From Acetivibrio alkalicellulosi (GTDB lineage Bacteria; Bacillota; Clostridia; Acetivibrionales; Acetivibrionaceae): 64,000 bases of DNA. Of this stretch, positions 1-7,961 are shown in pieces. The notes under the pieces were generated by a model. It was not told the origin of the DNA. It searched no databases and saw only the letters and a list, made by a program, of their open reading frames with translations. The translations under genes were made by a program, and so were the position numbers. The stretch covers positions 1,533,451-1,597,450 of the forward strand of contig VLTH01000002.1 in assembly GCA_008125075.1 (NCBI GenBank), in the 5' to 3' direction. How positions within the stretch are numbered: the first letter of the stretch is position 1; each line of letters starts with the position of its first letter.

Positions 1-2330
1 ACTATTATATATCCGCCTTTTAACTGATTACTTTCTATATGTGGTTCTTTATCTTTTACTATAGGTATGCTTTCAGATGGGATAAAGTATGCACCTCTCC
101 ATTCTCCTTCTATTTCATCCTTTGCTACCATTGGAAATTTGTCTATAAGTGATAGAGATCCTAACTTATCTTTATTATATATAATTTCTAAACTATCTCT
201 ATCACTTCCAGTTTTAATAAGATAAGTTGTACCCATATTGTAATAAAGATCAATCCTTTTATCACTTCCCTTTGAAGGATCATATGTATGGTAAAACCTT
301 GGCTTTATTTCCACCCTGTCAACATCTCCTGAAAGACTGTTTAATCCTCTGCTATTAAATCTAAAGAAAAATGCATATCCCTTTTTAATGTGTGTATTTT
401 TTATATCAGGTCTATTTCCAACAGGTAATTCACTTAACTTTATTTCTACACCTTTAGAAGCTCCATCACTGTTATGAAAAAATGTCCTCCATGATGGATC
501 TTCTATTCCTGTTATTCTAAAATTGTACAACTCACAAATAATTCTTATTCTATTATTTGATAATGTAAATGAATTACCTGCTCTGTCTTCTACATATACA
601 TTTAAATACCAGTCACCTGTGCGTATTTTGTCTTGATGTACAGGTATTTCAATTGTTTCATTTGTAGCTCTTCCCTCAGATGTTTTTATAGGAAGCTCAA
701 CTGCCTCACCTTGATCTCCTTGACTATGCCATCTGTATATTACTTTATTAATACCACTTAAATTATCACTTATATTAAATGATATTGCGTTGTCAGGATG
801 ATAATAATATCCATTCCATCCATTTTCAAATCTTACTCTTCCAGTTTCATTATATTTAATTTCAGGTGATGTACTGTCTATTTTGTATATACCAGAGTTA
901 CTGTTAAATAAGTTTGTTGGCCTTCCTGTATCGGGTAAAGAAGTCGAATTCCATTGAAGAAAAGCACCCCCATTTGGAATATTTGATGGAATCATTGTAT
1001 CATTCCATGTCTTTGAATTAGAGTTCCAACCTATAAGCGCTCCATTTAAAACCCATATTCCATCATTTTGCAAAGTAACTTTTCTAGCAGAATTTATATT
1101 CATTTCTTTATTCTCATTATTTAATTTATTTTGTCCTTCTACTTTTATTTCTCCAGCTTCCCATGTTTGAGTATAAGCTCTTAAGACATAGCTTGTCCCT
1201 ATATCATCATCACCATCATCATTTATATATCTGTAACTATAATTTCTGTCTATAGAATTTGATGCTTCAACAGTTGTTACAGCATCTTCTGCTAAAGATA
1301 TCAATACATCTATCCCCTTAACCCATTCACTAGAATATGGAGTAAATATTATAGTTCCCTGTGCTTCAGTTTGAGGTAATTCATCTGGAATGTCCTCTGT
1401 TATATTCGTTTCTCCTACTACTATGTATTTATATCTCACCCAGTGGTGAAGATTATTTTCTGTAAGAATTATTTCTCTTTTTTTGTCTTCTATTTCAGTT
1501 TGGGTATTGTATATTCCTCCTGCATTTGTAGAAACATTATTTGATTCAAATGTATAATTGATTCCATTAAAAGAAATATTACTTGGTACACTGTGTTCTA
1601 AAACACATAATTCAAGAATTTTAGGAAGTTCATCTTCATGTACGGTATCTTTCCATACAAAATCATTTTTTATCTTAACTGCTCCACTTTCATTAACACC
1701 CCAATATGCTTTTGTTATACTATATGGAACTTTTTTCAAAGCCTGAAAATCACGCTTTTGGTCGTATCTAGTTTTAAAATCTTCTATGGTTTGATTATCC
1801 CAAGAGGCAGCGTTAATTGCTTCTTGAAGTGTGTTTGCAAGAGTGATACGTTGACTGTATCCACCTTGAGCATTTGTTCTAAATACTTCTATCTGGGCAT
1901 TTAAAATAAAGAGGGTATCATAATTGTCAAATGCATTTTCAAGGTCATTTATGAGTGGGTGATTTTGAGTTATGGTGGGCGATTCTATTATTTCATTAAG
2001 GTGAATATCTTTTACTAAAGGTCCATGTGTTATTGAATGCCAATCTTCAAAGCTAACAAACTTTCTACCTAAATATGTGGAGTTGTCTTTGTAAATGTCT
2101 ATGTTTACACCATTGGTTCTATATCTTACAGTTGCTCCTGGTCTTGCAGCCGTTGCCGTGGCTCGAAACACAAGACCTATTTTCTTAGAGGTATCATCAT
2201 TATTATTTACTCTCATATAGTCACCAAAATCAATTTCTGATTTTTGATTACCATCATCCCATAAGTAGTATAGCGGAGAACATAAAACTAATATTATAAC
2301 TACCAATAATATGCTTAATATTTTTTTCAT
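1..2330 (-). CDS. Large secreted protein, C-terminal part cut by window edge
   Basis: An open frame of 776 codons runs from an ATG at 2330 off the window with no stop. The ribosome-binding site AGAGGTG lies 6 nt before the ATG. Residues 1-22 form a signal peptide or anchor (MKKILSILLVVIIILVL). The rest is polar and rich in N, T, Y and W, as expected of an extracellular protein. Around residues 475-600, DSTSPEIKYNETG, a stretch with W and Y and then VEDRAGN resemble a bacterial Ig-like domain. I recognise no enzyme motif. It lies 18 bp downstream of the gene at 2349-3323 and is probably co-transcribed, so an envelope role is inferred. The family and the missing C-terminus are unknown. Confidence 0.75.
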   Translation of the reverse strand, partial: MKKILSILLVVIILVLCSPLYYLWDDGNQKSEIDFGDYMRVNNNDDTSKKIGLVFRATATAARPGATVRYRTNGVNIDIYKDNSTYLGRKFVSFEDWHSITHGPLVKDIHLNEIIESPTITQNHPLINDLENAFDNYDTLFILNAQIEVFRTNAQGGYSQRITLANTLQEAINAASWDNQTIEDFKTRYDQKRDFQALKKVPYSITKAYWGVNESGAVKIKNDFVWKDTVHEDELPKILELCVLEHSVPSNISFNGINYTFESNNVSTNAGGIYNTQTEIEDKKREIILTENNLHHWVRYKYIVVGETNITEDIPDELPQTEAQGTIIFTPYSSEWVKGIDVLISLAEDAVTTVEASNSIDRNYSYRYINDDGDDDIGTSYVLRAYTQTWEAGEIKVEGQNKLNNENKEMNINSARKVTLQNDGIWVLNGALIGWNSNSKTWNDTMIPSNIPNGGAFLQWNSTSLPDTGRPTNLFNSNSGIYKIDSTSPEIKYNETGRVRFENGWNGYYYHPDNAISFNISDNLSGINKVIYRWHSQGDQGEAVELPIKTSEGRATNETIEIPVHQDKIRTGDWYLNVYVEDRAGNSFTLSNNRIRIICELYNFRITGIEDPSWRTFFHNSDGASKGVEIKLSELPVGNRPDIKNTHIKKGYAFFFRFNSRGLNSLSGDVDRVEIKPRFYHTYDPSKGSDKRIDLYYNMGTTYLIKTGSDRDSLEIIYNKDKLGSLSLIDKFPMVAKDEIEGEWRGAYFIPSESIPIVKDKEPHIESNQLKGGYII

Positions 2331-2348
2331 ATATAACACCTCTGTATT

Positions 2349-3323
2349 TTATAGTTTTCTGCGTTCACCCAGTACAAAAGCACCTCTAAATTTATAATGT
2401 TTATCATCAGGGTCATAATAAAAAGCATATTCAAAATCTCTTTCATACCAAGTATTATATTTTAATGATTTATCTAATTCTAAGTCGTTTATCACATAAA
2501 AACAAATTGTTCCTCTCACTCTGAATCTCTGTTGATGATCAACATATACATTATATATATCGGTTTTAAAGTGCGCATATCCAATAAGTTGATTTTTAAT
2601 TATTTTATTGTATTGGTCTTCTGCATTTTTTAGCCCATTATATCTTGATAATCTTTGAATGTATTGATCTTTATCAATTGTTCTATAATCAACATTATAC
2701 ATGAGGCTATAGTAATCTTGAGCAGCTTCTACAACTCTATGTGCTGTTCTTATTCCAGCTTCTGTAGACAATTGTTCTTCCCTTGTAGAATAATAACTCC
2801 TTGGCTCCCCATACATATTAGTTGGTATTACAGTATCAATATTATCCTCATATTGATTTAATCTCTCCTGCTCTAATGCTGTAAAAGGCTCATAAAACAT
2901 ATCCACTGTAACTATTGAAACAGTTCTAGTCTTACCATCCCATCCTACTCTTGCCCCTAATGCTTCACTTACAAACCTTAAAGGAACCATTGTTCTTCCA
3001 CTCATTATTACTGCACTAGTATCAAATACCATTACTTCACCATTGACTGTTGCTTTACTTTCACCTATTTTAAGTACAATGTTTGTATCACCTTTATTTA
3101 CTCTAACCAACTTGTTTATATCATCCCAATCAACTTCACATCCCAACTTTTCACTGACAAACCTAACAGGTATAATGGTTCGACCATTAGTATCAATATA
3201 TGGTTTGACATCGAAATCAATCAATTTACCATCTACAGTAACTTTCACCTCATTTGAAGCAAAAGATGTAAAAACAGATACAAAAACCATTGTAATTACC
3301 AACAATACTGATATTTTTCTCAT
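2349..3323 (-). CDS. Secreted copper-amine-oxidase N-terminal-like domain protein
   Basis: 324 aa with a signal peptide (residues 1-22, ending SFASNE). Residues about 25-140 hold two tandem repeats of the Cu_amine_oxidN1 type (PF07833): IPVRFVSEKLGCEVDWD, and later VPLRFVSEALGARVGWDGKT. In spore-forming Firmicutes this domain is common in exported envelope proteins and does not itself imply copper or oxidase activity. Residues 150-324 are an uncharacterised mixed region rich in Y, D and R. The start has a clear GGGAGG site 8 nt upstream. The large secreted protein follows 18 bp downstream, so the two probably form an operon. Function unknown. Confidence 0.85.
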   Translation of the reverse strand: MRKISVLLVITMVFVSVFTSFASNEVKVTVDGKLIDFDVKPYIDTNGRTIIPVRFVSEKLGCEVDWDDINKLVRVNKGDTNIVLKIGESKATVNGEVMVFDTSAVIMSGRTMVPLRFVSEALGARVGWDGKTRTVSIVTVDMFYEPFTALEQERLNQYEDNIDTVIPTNMYGEPRSYYSTREEQLSTEAGIRTAHRVVEAAQDYYSLMYNVDYRTIDKDQYIQRLSRYNGLKNAEDQYNKIIKNQLIGYAHFKTDIYNVYVDHQQRFRVRGTICFYVINDLELDKSLKYNTWYERDFEYAFYYDPDDKHYKFRGAFVLGERRKL

Positions 3324-3687
3324 ATTGATAGACCTCCCAATATAGATTTAAATTATTATGAAAAGCTTATGAACATAATAGAAATTTACAAAGACTAAAA
3401 CACTATATAATTATTTTAACAAAAATTACAGGTATATAGCAACAGTTTATATTGAATTTAAATAAAGAAATGTATGAAAATAAGTCTTTCACTTTGTTGC
3501 AAGACTTTAAATAAAATATACTTTCCATCTACCCACCTAAATTATTCAGTGAAATCATCTTAGAAGGCAATAGTAGTTAAAAATTCTCATATATTAGAAA
3601 GAAGTAAAAGTCAATTTAATTTCATTACATTATCTACAGGTGGTTTATTGACAATATAAAAAGCTCCATAGATATTTTTAGTAAAGT
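3324..3687. other. AT-rich intergenic region
   Basis: 364 bp between the secreted-protein operon and the toxin gene. It should hold the promoter of the secreted-protein operon, but I see no convincing -35/-10 pair. The only clear structure is the short hairpin repeat at 3482-3507. No ORF with a ribosome-binding site is visible. Confidence 0.5.
3482..3507. repeat. R4 hairpin repeat, copy 1
   Basis: AAGTCTT and AAGACTT arms enclose a 12-nt loop beginning TCACTTTG. The reverse complement of 24804-24829 has the same arms and the same TCACTTTG start of the loop. It is probably a small dispersed hairpin or terminator-like element. Confidence 0.5.
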
Positions 3688-4026
3688 TCACAGTTTTTCT
3701 TCACTGTCTATTAATTCTCTCAATAAAATACGCGTATAATCCCTTCTGCCATATAGAATTCTAGACACATAGACTATCTCACCATGATTCCTGTAAAAAA
3801 CCAGGTAGTTATCACAGATCAGAAAACGATAGTCTGTCTGAATATCTATAATAATAGAAGATAGGGGTACACCAATTTCACAATACTCCGACAGACTACG
3901 TATTTTCTTCATAATTTTTGATACTAAGTTTACAGCTGCCTGTACATTACAAAGCTCTTTAGAAATGTAGTCTTTGATTTCCAATAAATCATTTCTAGCC
4001 TCTGGAGAAATTTTTATATTATACAT
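3688..4026 (-). CDS. RelE/ParE-family toxin
   Basis: 112 aa, a normal length for the RelE/ParE superfamily. The N-terminus (KISPEARNDLLEIKDYI) and the C-terminal core (YRFLICDNYLVFYRNHG, then VSRILYGRRDYTRIL) match the ParE/RelE plasmid-stabilisation fold. RelE members cut mRNA on the ribosome and ParE members poison DNA gyrase; the sequence alone does not decide between them. It starts 8 bp inside the end of the antitoxin gene, so translation is coupled. The pair forms a type II toxin-antitoxin operon. No frameshift or missing core is visible. Confidence 0.87.
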   Translation of the reverse strand: MYNIKISPEARNDLLEIKDYISKELCNVQAAVNLVSKIMKKIRSLSEYCEIGVPLSSIIIDIQTDYRFLICDNYLVFYRNHGEIVYVSRILYGRRDYTRILLRELIDSEEKL

Positions 4027-4273
4027 TTTCGATACCTAGTTCTGCTTCAACTTCCTCAATGGTCATCCAGCCTTTTTCTTTTCCGCTCTGCTCTCCTTGA
4101 GCAAGCTTTGACAGTAACTTTAGAGAAGCTTTTAATCTTTCATACTCTTTTATGTCCACAATAGCAAATTTCCCACGGCCATTTTTGGTCAAAAATACTG
4201 GTTCTCCAACTGAAATATCTCGCAATACCTCATTATAATTCCTCAAGTCAGAAATAGGTTTTATATTTGGCAT
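4019..4273 (-). CDS. Phd/YefM-family antitoxin
   Basis: 84 aa. The N-terminal part (MPNIKPISDLRNYNEVLRDI, then GEPVFLTKNGRGKFAIVDI) is the Phd/YefM DNA-binding fold, and the C-terminal helix (MTIEEVEAELGIE) would wrap the toxin. A TTG nine bases further upstream directly abuts the GAGAGGAG ribosome-binding site. I therefore place the start at the ATG at 4273, which has normal spacing of about 9 nt. It overlaps the toxin gene by 8 bp. Antitoxins of this family repress their own operon, and a 9-bp inverted repeat sits directly over the leader at 4275-4299. Confidence 0.87.
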   Translation of the reverse strand: MPNIKPISDLRNYNEVLRDISVGEPVFLTKNGRGKFAIVDIKEYERLKASLKLLSKLAQGEQSGKEKGWMTIEEVEAELGIENV

Positions 4274-4274
4274 A

Positions 4275-4299
4275 AATAACAACTCCTCTCGTTGTTATT
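4275..4299 (-). promoter_or_regulatory. Inverted repeat over the antitoxin ribosome-binding site
   Basis: Perfect 9-bp arms AATAACAAC and GTTGTTATT are separated by 7 bp. On the minus strand the loop is GAGAGGA, which is the ribosome-binding site. The site could be a DNA operator for the Phd-type antitoxin or an RNA hairpin limiting translation. Confidence 0.55.
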
Positions 4300-4404
4300 A
4301 TTATACCCTTATTATTCGTAAAATTCAACAGCAGATTTCATATGACTATCTCCTCGAGTATTGATTAAAACTAACAAATGTTTGTTCGTACTTTAATACT
4401 GGTC

Positions 4405-5001
4405 TTATTTACCTATAAATACCCTATCACATAACCGATTAATAAGATGTTGGTCGTGACTTACAACAAGCACACCAATATTATTTTCTCTAGCTTTATT
4501 CAGTACAACATTCCATATTTGTGCTTGGGTGATAGCATCTAACATGGTTGTTATTTCATCTGCAATAAGAAATCTAGTTTTTGGACTCAATGCTTTTGCT
4601 ACACAAAATCTTTGCAATTCTCCTCCTGATAGTTCATTTGGCCATCTTTTAAGCCATGCTTTTTCAATCCCTAGTGAATCGAGCAGCTCATTATCAGGTG
4701 ACCATCCTTCGTTTAGCGTTTTCTTCATCTGCCATCTTGGGTTTACTGCTTTTTCAGGATGTTGAAAAATAAGTTGTACAGGGTTAAAACCTTTACTTGG
4801 AATGGATTTGCCATCTATTTTTACACTTCCTCCTTGTGGAAGCTCATATCCTGAAAGAATTTTTGCCAATGTAGTCTTACCGCATCCACTTGGCCCAGAT
4901 AATCCTAATATTTCACCTGATTTTAATTCTAAATTTAAATTATTAATTATTAAGGGACCTTTCCCATATCGAAAACTTAAATTTCTTGCTTCAAGTTGCA
5001 T
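4405..5001 (-). CDS. Nickel/peptide ABC importer ATPase (NikE/OppF-like)
   Basis: 198 aa. Walker A GPSGCGKTT at 36-44, signature LSGGE at 124-128 and Walker B FLIADE at 144-149 are all present, followed by the H-loop region VVSHDQH. It is shorter than typical OppF/NikE because the C-terminal oligopeptide-type extension is missing. It is the second ATPase of the importer and overlaps the preceding ATPase gene by 11 bp. Together the two would power uptake through the permeases encoded at 5936-7797. Substrate (nickel, a metal-chelate or a peptide) is inferred from family only. Confidence 0.88.
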   Translation of the reverse strand: MQLEARNLSFRYGKGPLIINNLNLELKSGEILGLSGPSGCGKTTLAKILSGYELPQGGSVKIDGKSIPSKGFNPVQLIFQHPEKAVNPRWQMKKTLNEGWSPDNELLDSLGIEKAWLKRWPNELSGGELQRFCVAKALSPKTRFLIADEITTMLDAITQAQIWNVVLNKARENNIGVLVVSHDQHLINRLCDRVFIGK

Positions 5002-5908
5002 GATAACACCTTACCTTTCCAAAACGAACATCCCTGATTAGGGGTAATTTGCTTACACATTCGGAAGATTTAAAAGTGCATCTAGAATTAAATGGACAAC
5101 CCGAATGCTGTTCAATATGTGATGGTTGAAAGCCATCAATAGGATTAAAATCATTTTGGGGCAAAGCATTCCACAAAGCTTTAGTGTAAGGATGACGCAA
5201 TGATTCACCTTTGCCTGAAAAATCACTTACAGGTGATATCTCAATTGTAATACCAGAATAGAAAACTGCTATGCTATCAGCAACATTAAGTGCCGTACCT
5301 ATATCATGAGTGATTAGCAAAATAGCACAGCCTTGGTTTGCCAGCTCTCTTAAATGACCAAGGGTTTCATTAACAACTTCTGGGTGTAGTCCTGGGGTTG
5401 GTTCATCTGCCACGATAAGCTTTGCACCCCCTACGACAGCTGATGCTACAAGGACTCGTCTTGCCATACCCCCTGAAAGCTGAAAGGGAAACAAGCTATC
5501 AGTTCTACTATCTAAAGAATATCTATCAAATATCTTTCTCTGCTTTTCTTTTTTTTCTCCAGCACTTACAGATGAGCGCACTTGTGAGCCAACCTTCATA
5601 AGTGGGTCTAGAAAATTTACTGATTGAGGAATGAAGGCTATTTCATTCCCACGCAGTTTCTTCTGCCTTTTTGTAGTAAGCTCTCTGCCATCATATAAAA
5701 TAGTTCCTGACATCAGAGCATTTTTAGGCAGGATTCCCAATATAGCATGGGCAAGAAGACTTTTCCCAGATCCACTTGAACCTACTATTGCAAGTATTTC
5801 ACCTTTGGATATTTTTATATTTAAATCAGATATAACTTGTATTGTTTTTTGTTTTAGCCCTTTCTCGTATTGAATAAAGGATATTGAAAGATTATTTACC
5901 TCCAGCAA
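4991..5908 (-). CDS. Nickel/peptide ABC importer ATPase (NikD/OppD-like)
   Basis: 305 aa. Walker A GSSGSGKS near residue 43, signature LSGGM at 144-148 and Walker B LIVADEP near 164. The C-terminal oligopeptide-type extension carries HPYTKAL followed by four spaced cysteines (HSGCPFNSRC, then C and C), typical of OppD/DppD. The TTG start is chosen because GGGAGG lies 9 nt before it. It lies 27 bp after the permease gene and overlaps the second ATPase gene. It couples ATP hydrolysis to import at the inner face of the membrane. Confidence 0.88.
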   Translation of the reverse strand: MLEVNNLSISFIQYEKGLKQKTIQVISDLNIKISKGEILAIVGSSGSGKSLLAHAILGILPKNALMSGTILYDGRELTTKRQKKLRGNEIAFIPQSVNFLDPLMKVGSQVRSSVSAGEKKEKQRKIFDRYSLDSRTDSLFPFQLSGGMARRVLVASAVVGGAKLIVADEPTPGLHPEVVNETLGHLRELANQGCAILLITHDIGTALNVADSIAVFYSGITIEISPVSDFSGKGESLRHPYTKALWNALPQNDFNPIDGFQPSHIEQHSGCPFNSRCTFKSSECVSKLPLIRDVRFGKVRCYHAT

Positions 5909-5935
5909 CTAGAAGCACCTCCCTGCTTATATTGT

Positions 5936-6808
5936 TTATTCATGCGCATTATGAGGATCAAATAACAACCTTAGGTTTTCTCCAATACTGTCAAATGCTC
6001 TTACAGTTACAAACAGTAGTAGTCCTGGAAAAAATGCCAACCACCACATACCCGTTGATAGATACTTCATAGACTCTGATAGTATGACTCCAATTGCAGG
6101 TTTGTGTGGTGACAAACCAAATCCCAAAAAAGTAATTGATGCTTCATGCAATATTGCATGTGGAAATAAAAGTACAAATCCAATAAAAAACTGGGGTACT
6201 AGATGTGGCAAAATATGATGTATTGCAATCCACAATGGTTTTTTGCCCATTTGTCTTGAAATCTGGACAAATTCTGCTGACCTTAGCTGAAGAACTTCAG
6301 CACGAATTACTCTTGTAAGGCTTGTCCAATGGGTACATGCTACTCCAATAATTACCCCCTTTGCTCCGCCACCTACTGTAAAGGCAATAAGTATCAAGGC
6401 TACAAGGTGAGGCATACCGAGAAAAAGATCAACAAGCCATGTAACAAAAGTATCAAAAGCTTTTCCTAAAGTTGCTGCACCCATACCTAAAATAAGAGCA
6501 ATAATAACGCTTGATAAAGAAGCTATAATTCCTATATAAATACTTAAAGATAAACCTTTAATTGTACGTGTAAACATGTCACGACCAAGCCAATCTGTCC
6601 CAAAAGGATGGGCCATTGACGGAGGAAGATTCTTTAAGTCAAAGTTGGTAGCAATTCTATCGTTGCTAAGAAGCATGCTTGCGGCTATTATACAAAGTAA
6701 AATCAAAGATGAAAAAGTTACTCTCAAGAGAGTACTATGCCTGCGATTTAATTTTGGTAAAATATTAATGAATTTTTTTTTAGATAACACAGTTAAAATT
6801 TCAGTCAT
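5936..6808 (-). CDS. Nickel/peptide ABC importer permease (NikC/OppC-like)
   Basis: 290 aa with an N-terminal membrane segment (LLRVTFSSLILLCIIAASML) and the FGTDWLGRDMFTR motif typical of OppC/DppC/NikC. About five further membrane segments follow, with the BPD_transp_1 cytoplasmic loop (EFVQISRQMGKKPLWI, then HILPHL) that docks on the ATPases. It overlaps the upstream permease gene by 4 bp, so translation is coupled. With the neighbouring permease it forms the channel of the importer. Confidence 0.88.
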   Translation of the reverse strand: MTEILTVLSKKKFINILPKLNRRHSTLLRVTFSSLILLCIIAASMLLSNDRIATNFDLKNLPPSMAHPFGTDWLGRDMFTRTIKGLSLSIYIGIIASLSSVIIALILGMGAATLGKAFDTFVTWLVDLFLGMPHLVALILIAFTVGGGAKGVIIGVACTHWTSLTRVIRAEVLQLRSAEFVQISRQMGKKPLWIAIHHILPHLVPQFFIGFVLLFPHAILHEASITFLGFGLSPHKPAIGVILSESMKYLSTGMWWLAFFPGLLLFVTVRAFDSIGENLRLLFDPHNAHE

Positions 6809-7797
6809 ATTGATTTTCCCTCCTTAAGCCTTGGATCTACCAACTTATATATTATATCTGCAATCAAGTTGCCTGAGAACACAAATAAAGCACTGAATAA
6901 AACAATACCCAGTAAAAGTGGAAGGTCACCTCTAAGCCCTGCCTGAACTGTTGCTTGACCAAGTCCAGGATAGGAAAAAACCTGTTCGGCTAGAACCGAC
7001 CCTCCAAAAAGCTCACTTAAGGATGCAAATTGAAGTGTTACCGCTGGCAGTGCAATATTTCGTAACCCGTGTCTTAAAAGAAGCTTAAATCCAGACTCAC
7101 CTTTTGCTCGAGCATACAAGATATAATCACTTTCTAAAACGTCAATAAGCTTTTGCCTAGTATGAAGAGCTATATTAGCTACCCCTGTAATACTTAGTGT
7201 TAAAGCTGGGAGTATAATATGATTAATACGATTTGCAAGAGTTACTTCCTCAGCTAAAACACCAGCAGGCACACCCATACCAATCGGAAACCACCCAAAT
7301 TTTACAGACAACACCATAAGAAGTAAGAGTCCAAGCCAGAAGGTTGGTGTAGATGCCAAAGTCAGGCTGTACCATTTTATAATTTTGTCAATCCAGCTTC
7401 CATTCATCATGGCAGCTATAATACCCATTATAAAACCGAGAATTCCAGAAAGTATCCATGCAATTCCCATTAGTGCAAGGGAAGCTAAAAATCGTTGTTT
7501 TATTACTTCTGATACTGGACTTCTATATATCATGGAAGTACCCATATCACCTTTAAGTATTGATTTACCCCAAAGTAGAAACCTTTCCACTGGTGGCTTG
7601 TCAAGTCCCCAATGCTTGGCAATTTGATCTCTTTGTTCAGCTCCAACTCTGGTCATATCAGCTCCTACATATGCTTGTACTGGATCAATAGGAGAGTGAC
7701 TGACAAGAAAAAACGATATAAAACACAATGCCATCAGAAGAGACAAGACTCTTAAGATTTTCATTAAAATAAGCTTAAAGAAACTTGTATTAATCAT
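6805..7797 (-). CDS. Nickel/peptide ABC importer permease (NikB/OppB-like)
   Basis: 330 aa. An N-terminal membrane helix is followed by the extracytoplasmic segment that includes HWGLDKPPVERFLLW and GDMGTSMIYRSPV, then five more membrane helices. The coupling loop is DYILYARAKGESGFKLLLRH. All are standard for OppB/DppB/NikB. A 161-bp gap holding repeat R3 separates it from the binding-protein gene upstream, whereas the other genes of the operon overlap or nearly touch. Expression from the 9857-9886 promoter would have to read through that element. Confidence 0.88.
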   Translation of the reverse strand: MINTSFFKLILMKILRVLSLLMALCFISFFLVSHSPIDPVQAYVGADMTRVGAEQRDQIAKHWGLDKPPVERFLLWGKSILKGDMGTSMIYRSPVSEVIKQRFLASLALMGIAWILSGILGFIMGIIAAMMNGSWIDKIIKWYSLTLASTPTFWLGLLLLMVLSVKFGWFPIGMGVPAGVLAEEVTLANRINHIILPALTLSITGVANIALHTRQKLIDVLESDYILYARAKGESGFKLLLRHGLRNIALPAVTLQFASLSELFGGSVLAEQVFSYPGLGQATVQAGLRGDLPLLLGIVLFSALFVFSGNLIADIIYKLVDPRLKEGKSI

Positions 7798-7856
7798 TAA
7801 TAATATCTCCTATCTAATTCTGAAAATACTTTTCAGAATAGAACTTTTGATTTTAT

Positions 7857-7961
7857 GCGCGTGCAATTTGTTTGCTGTCGCAAACATGCACATGCGCAGC
7901 GACATTCATTCTCATTATGTTTTCATCCTATGTTGGTGAGCTTTTTGCTCATGAATGTCTA
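7857..7961 (-). repeat. R3 two-hairpin repeat, copy a (inside ABC operon)
   Basis: On the minus strand it begins with TAGACATTCA, whose TAG is the stop codon of the binding-protein gene. Hairpin 1 pairs GACATTCA with TGAATGTC and contains an inner TGAGC/GCTCA stem. Hairpin 2 pairs GCGC-GTGCA-TGTTTGC with GCAAACA-TGCAC-GCGC with small bulges. Its closest relative is 43135-43243, and 5' fragments occur at 42073 and 23761. Confidence 0.75.

Noticed and set aside
1558-1904. Plus-strand frames opposite the large secreted gene
   Set aside because: They are shadows of the open minus-strand frame and have no ribosome-binding site.
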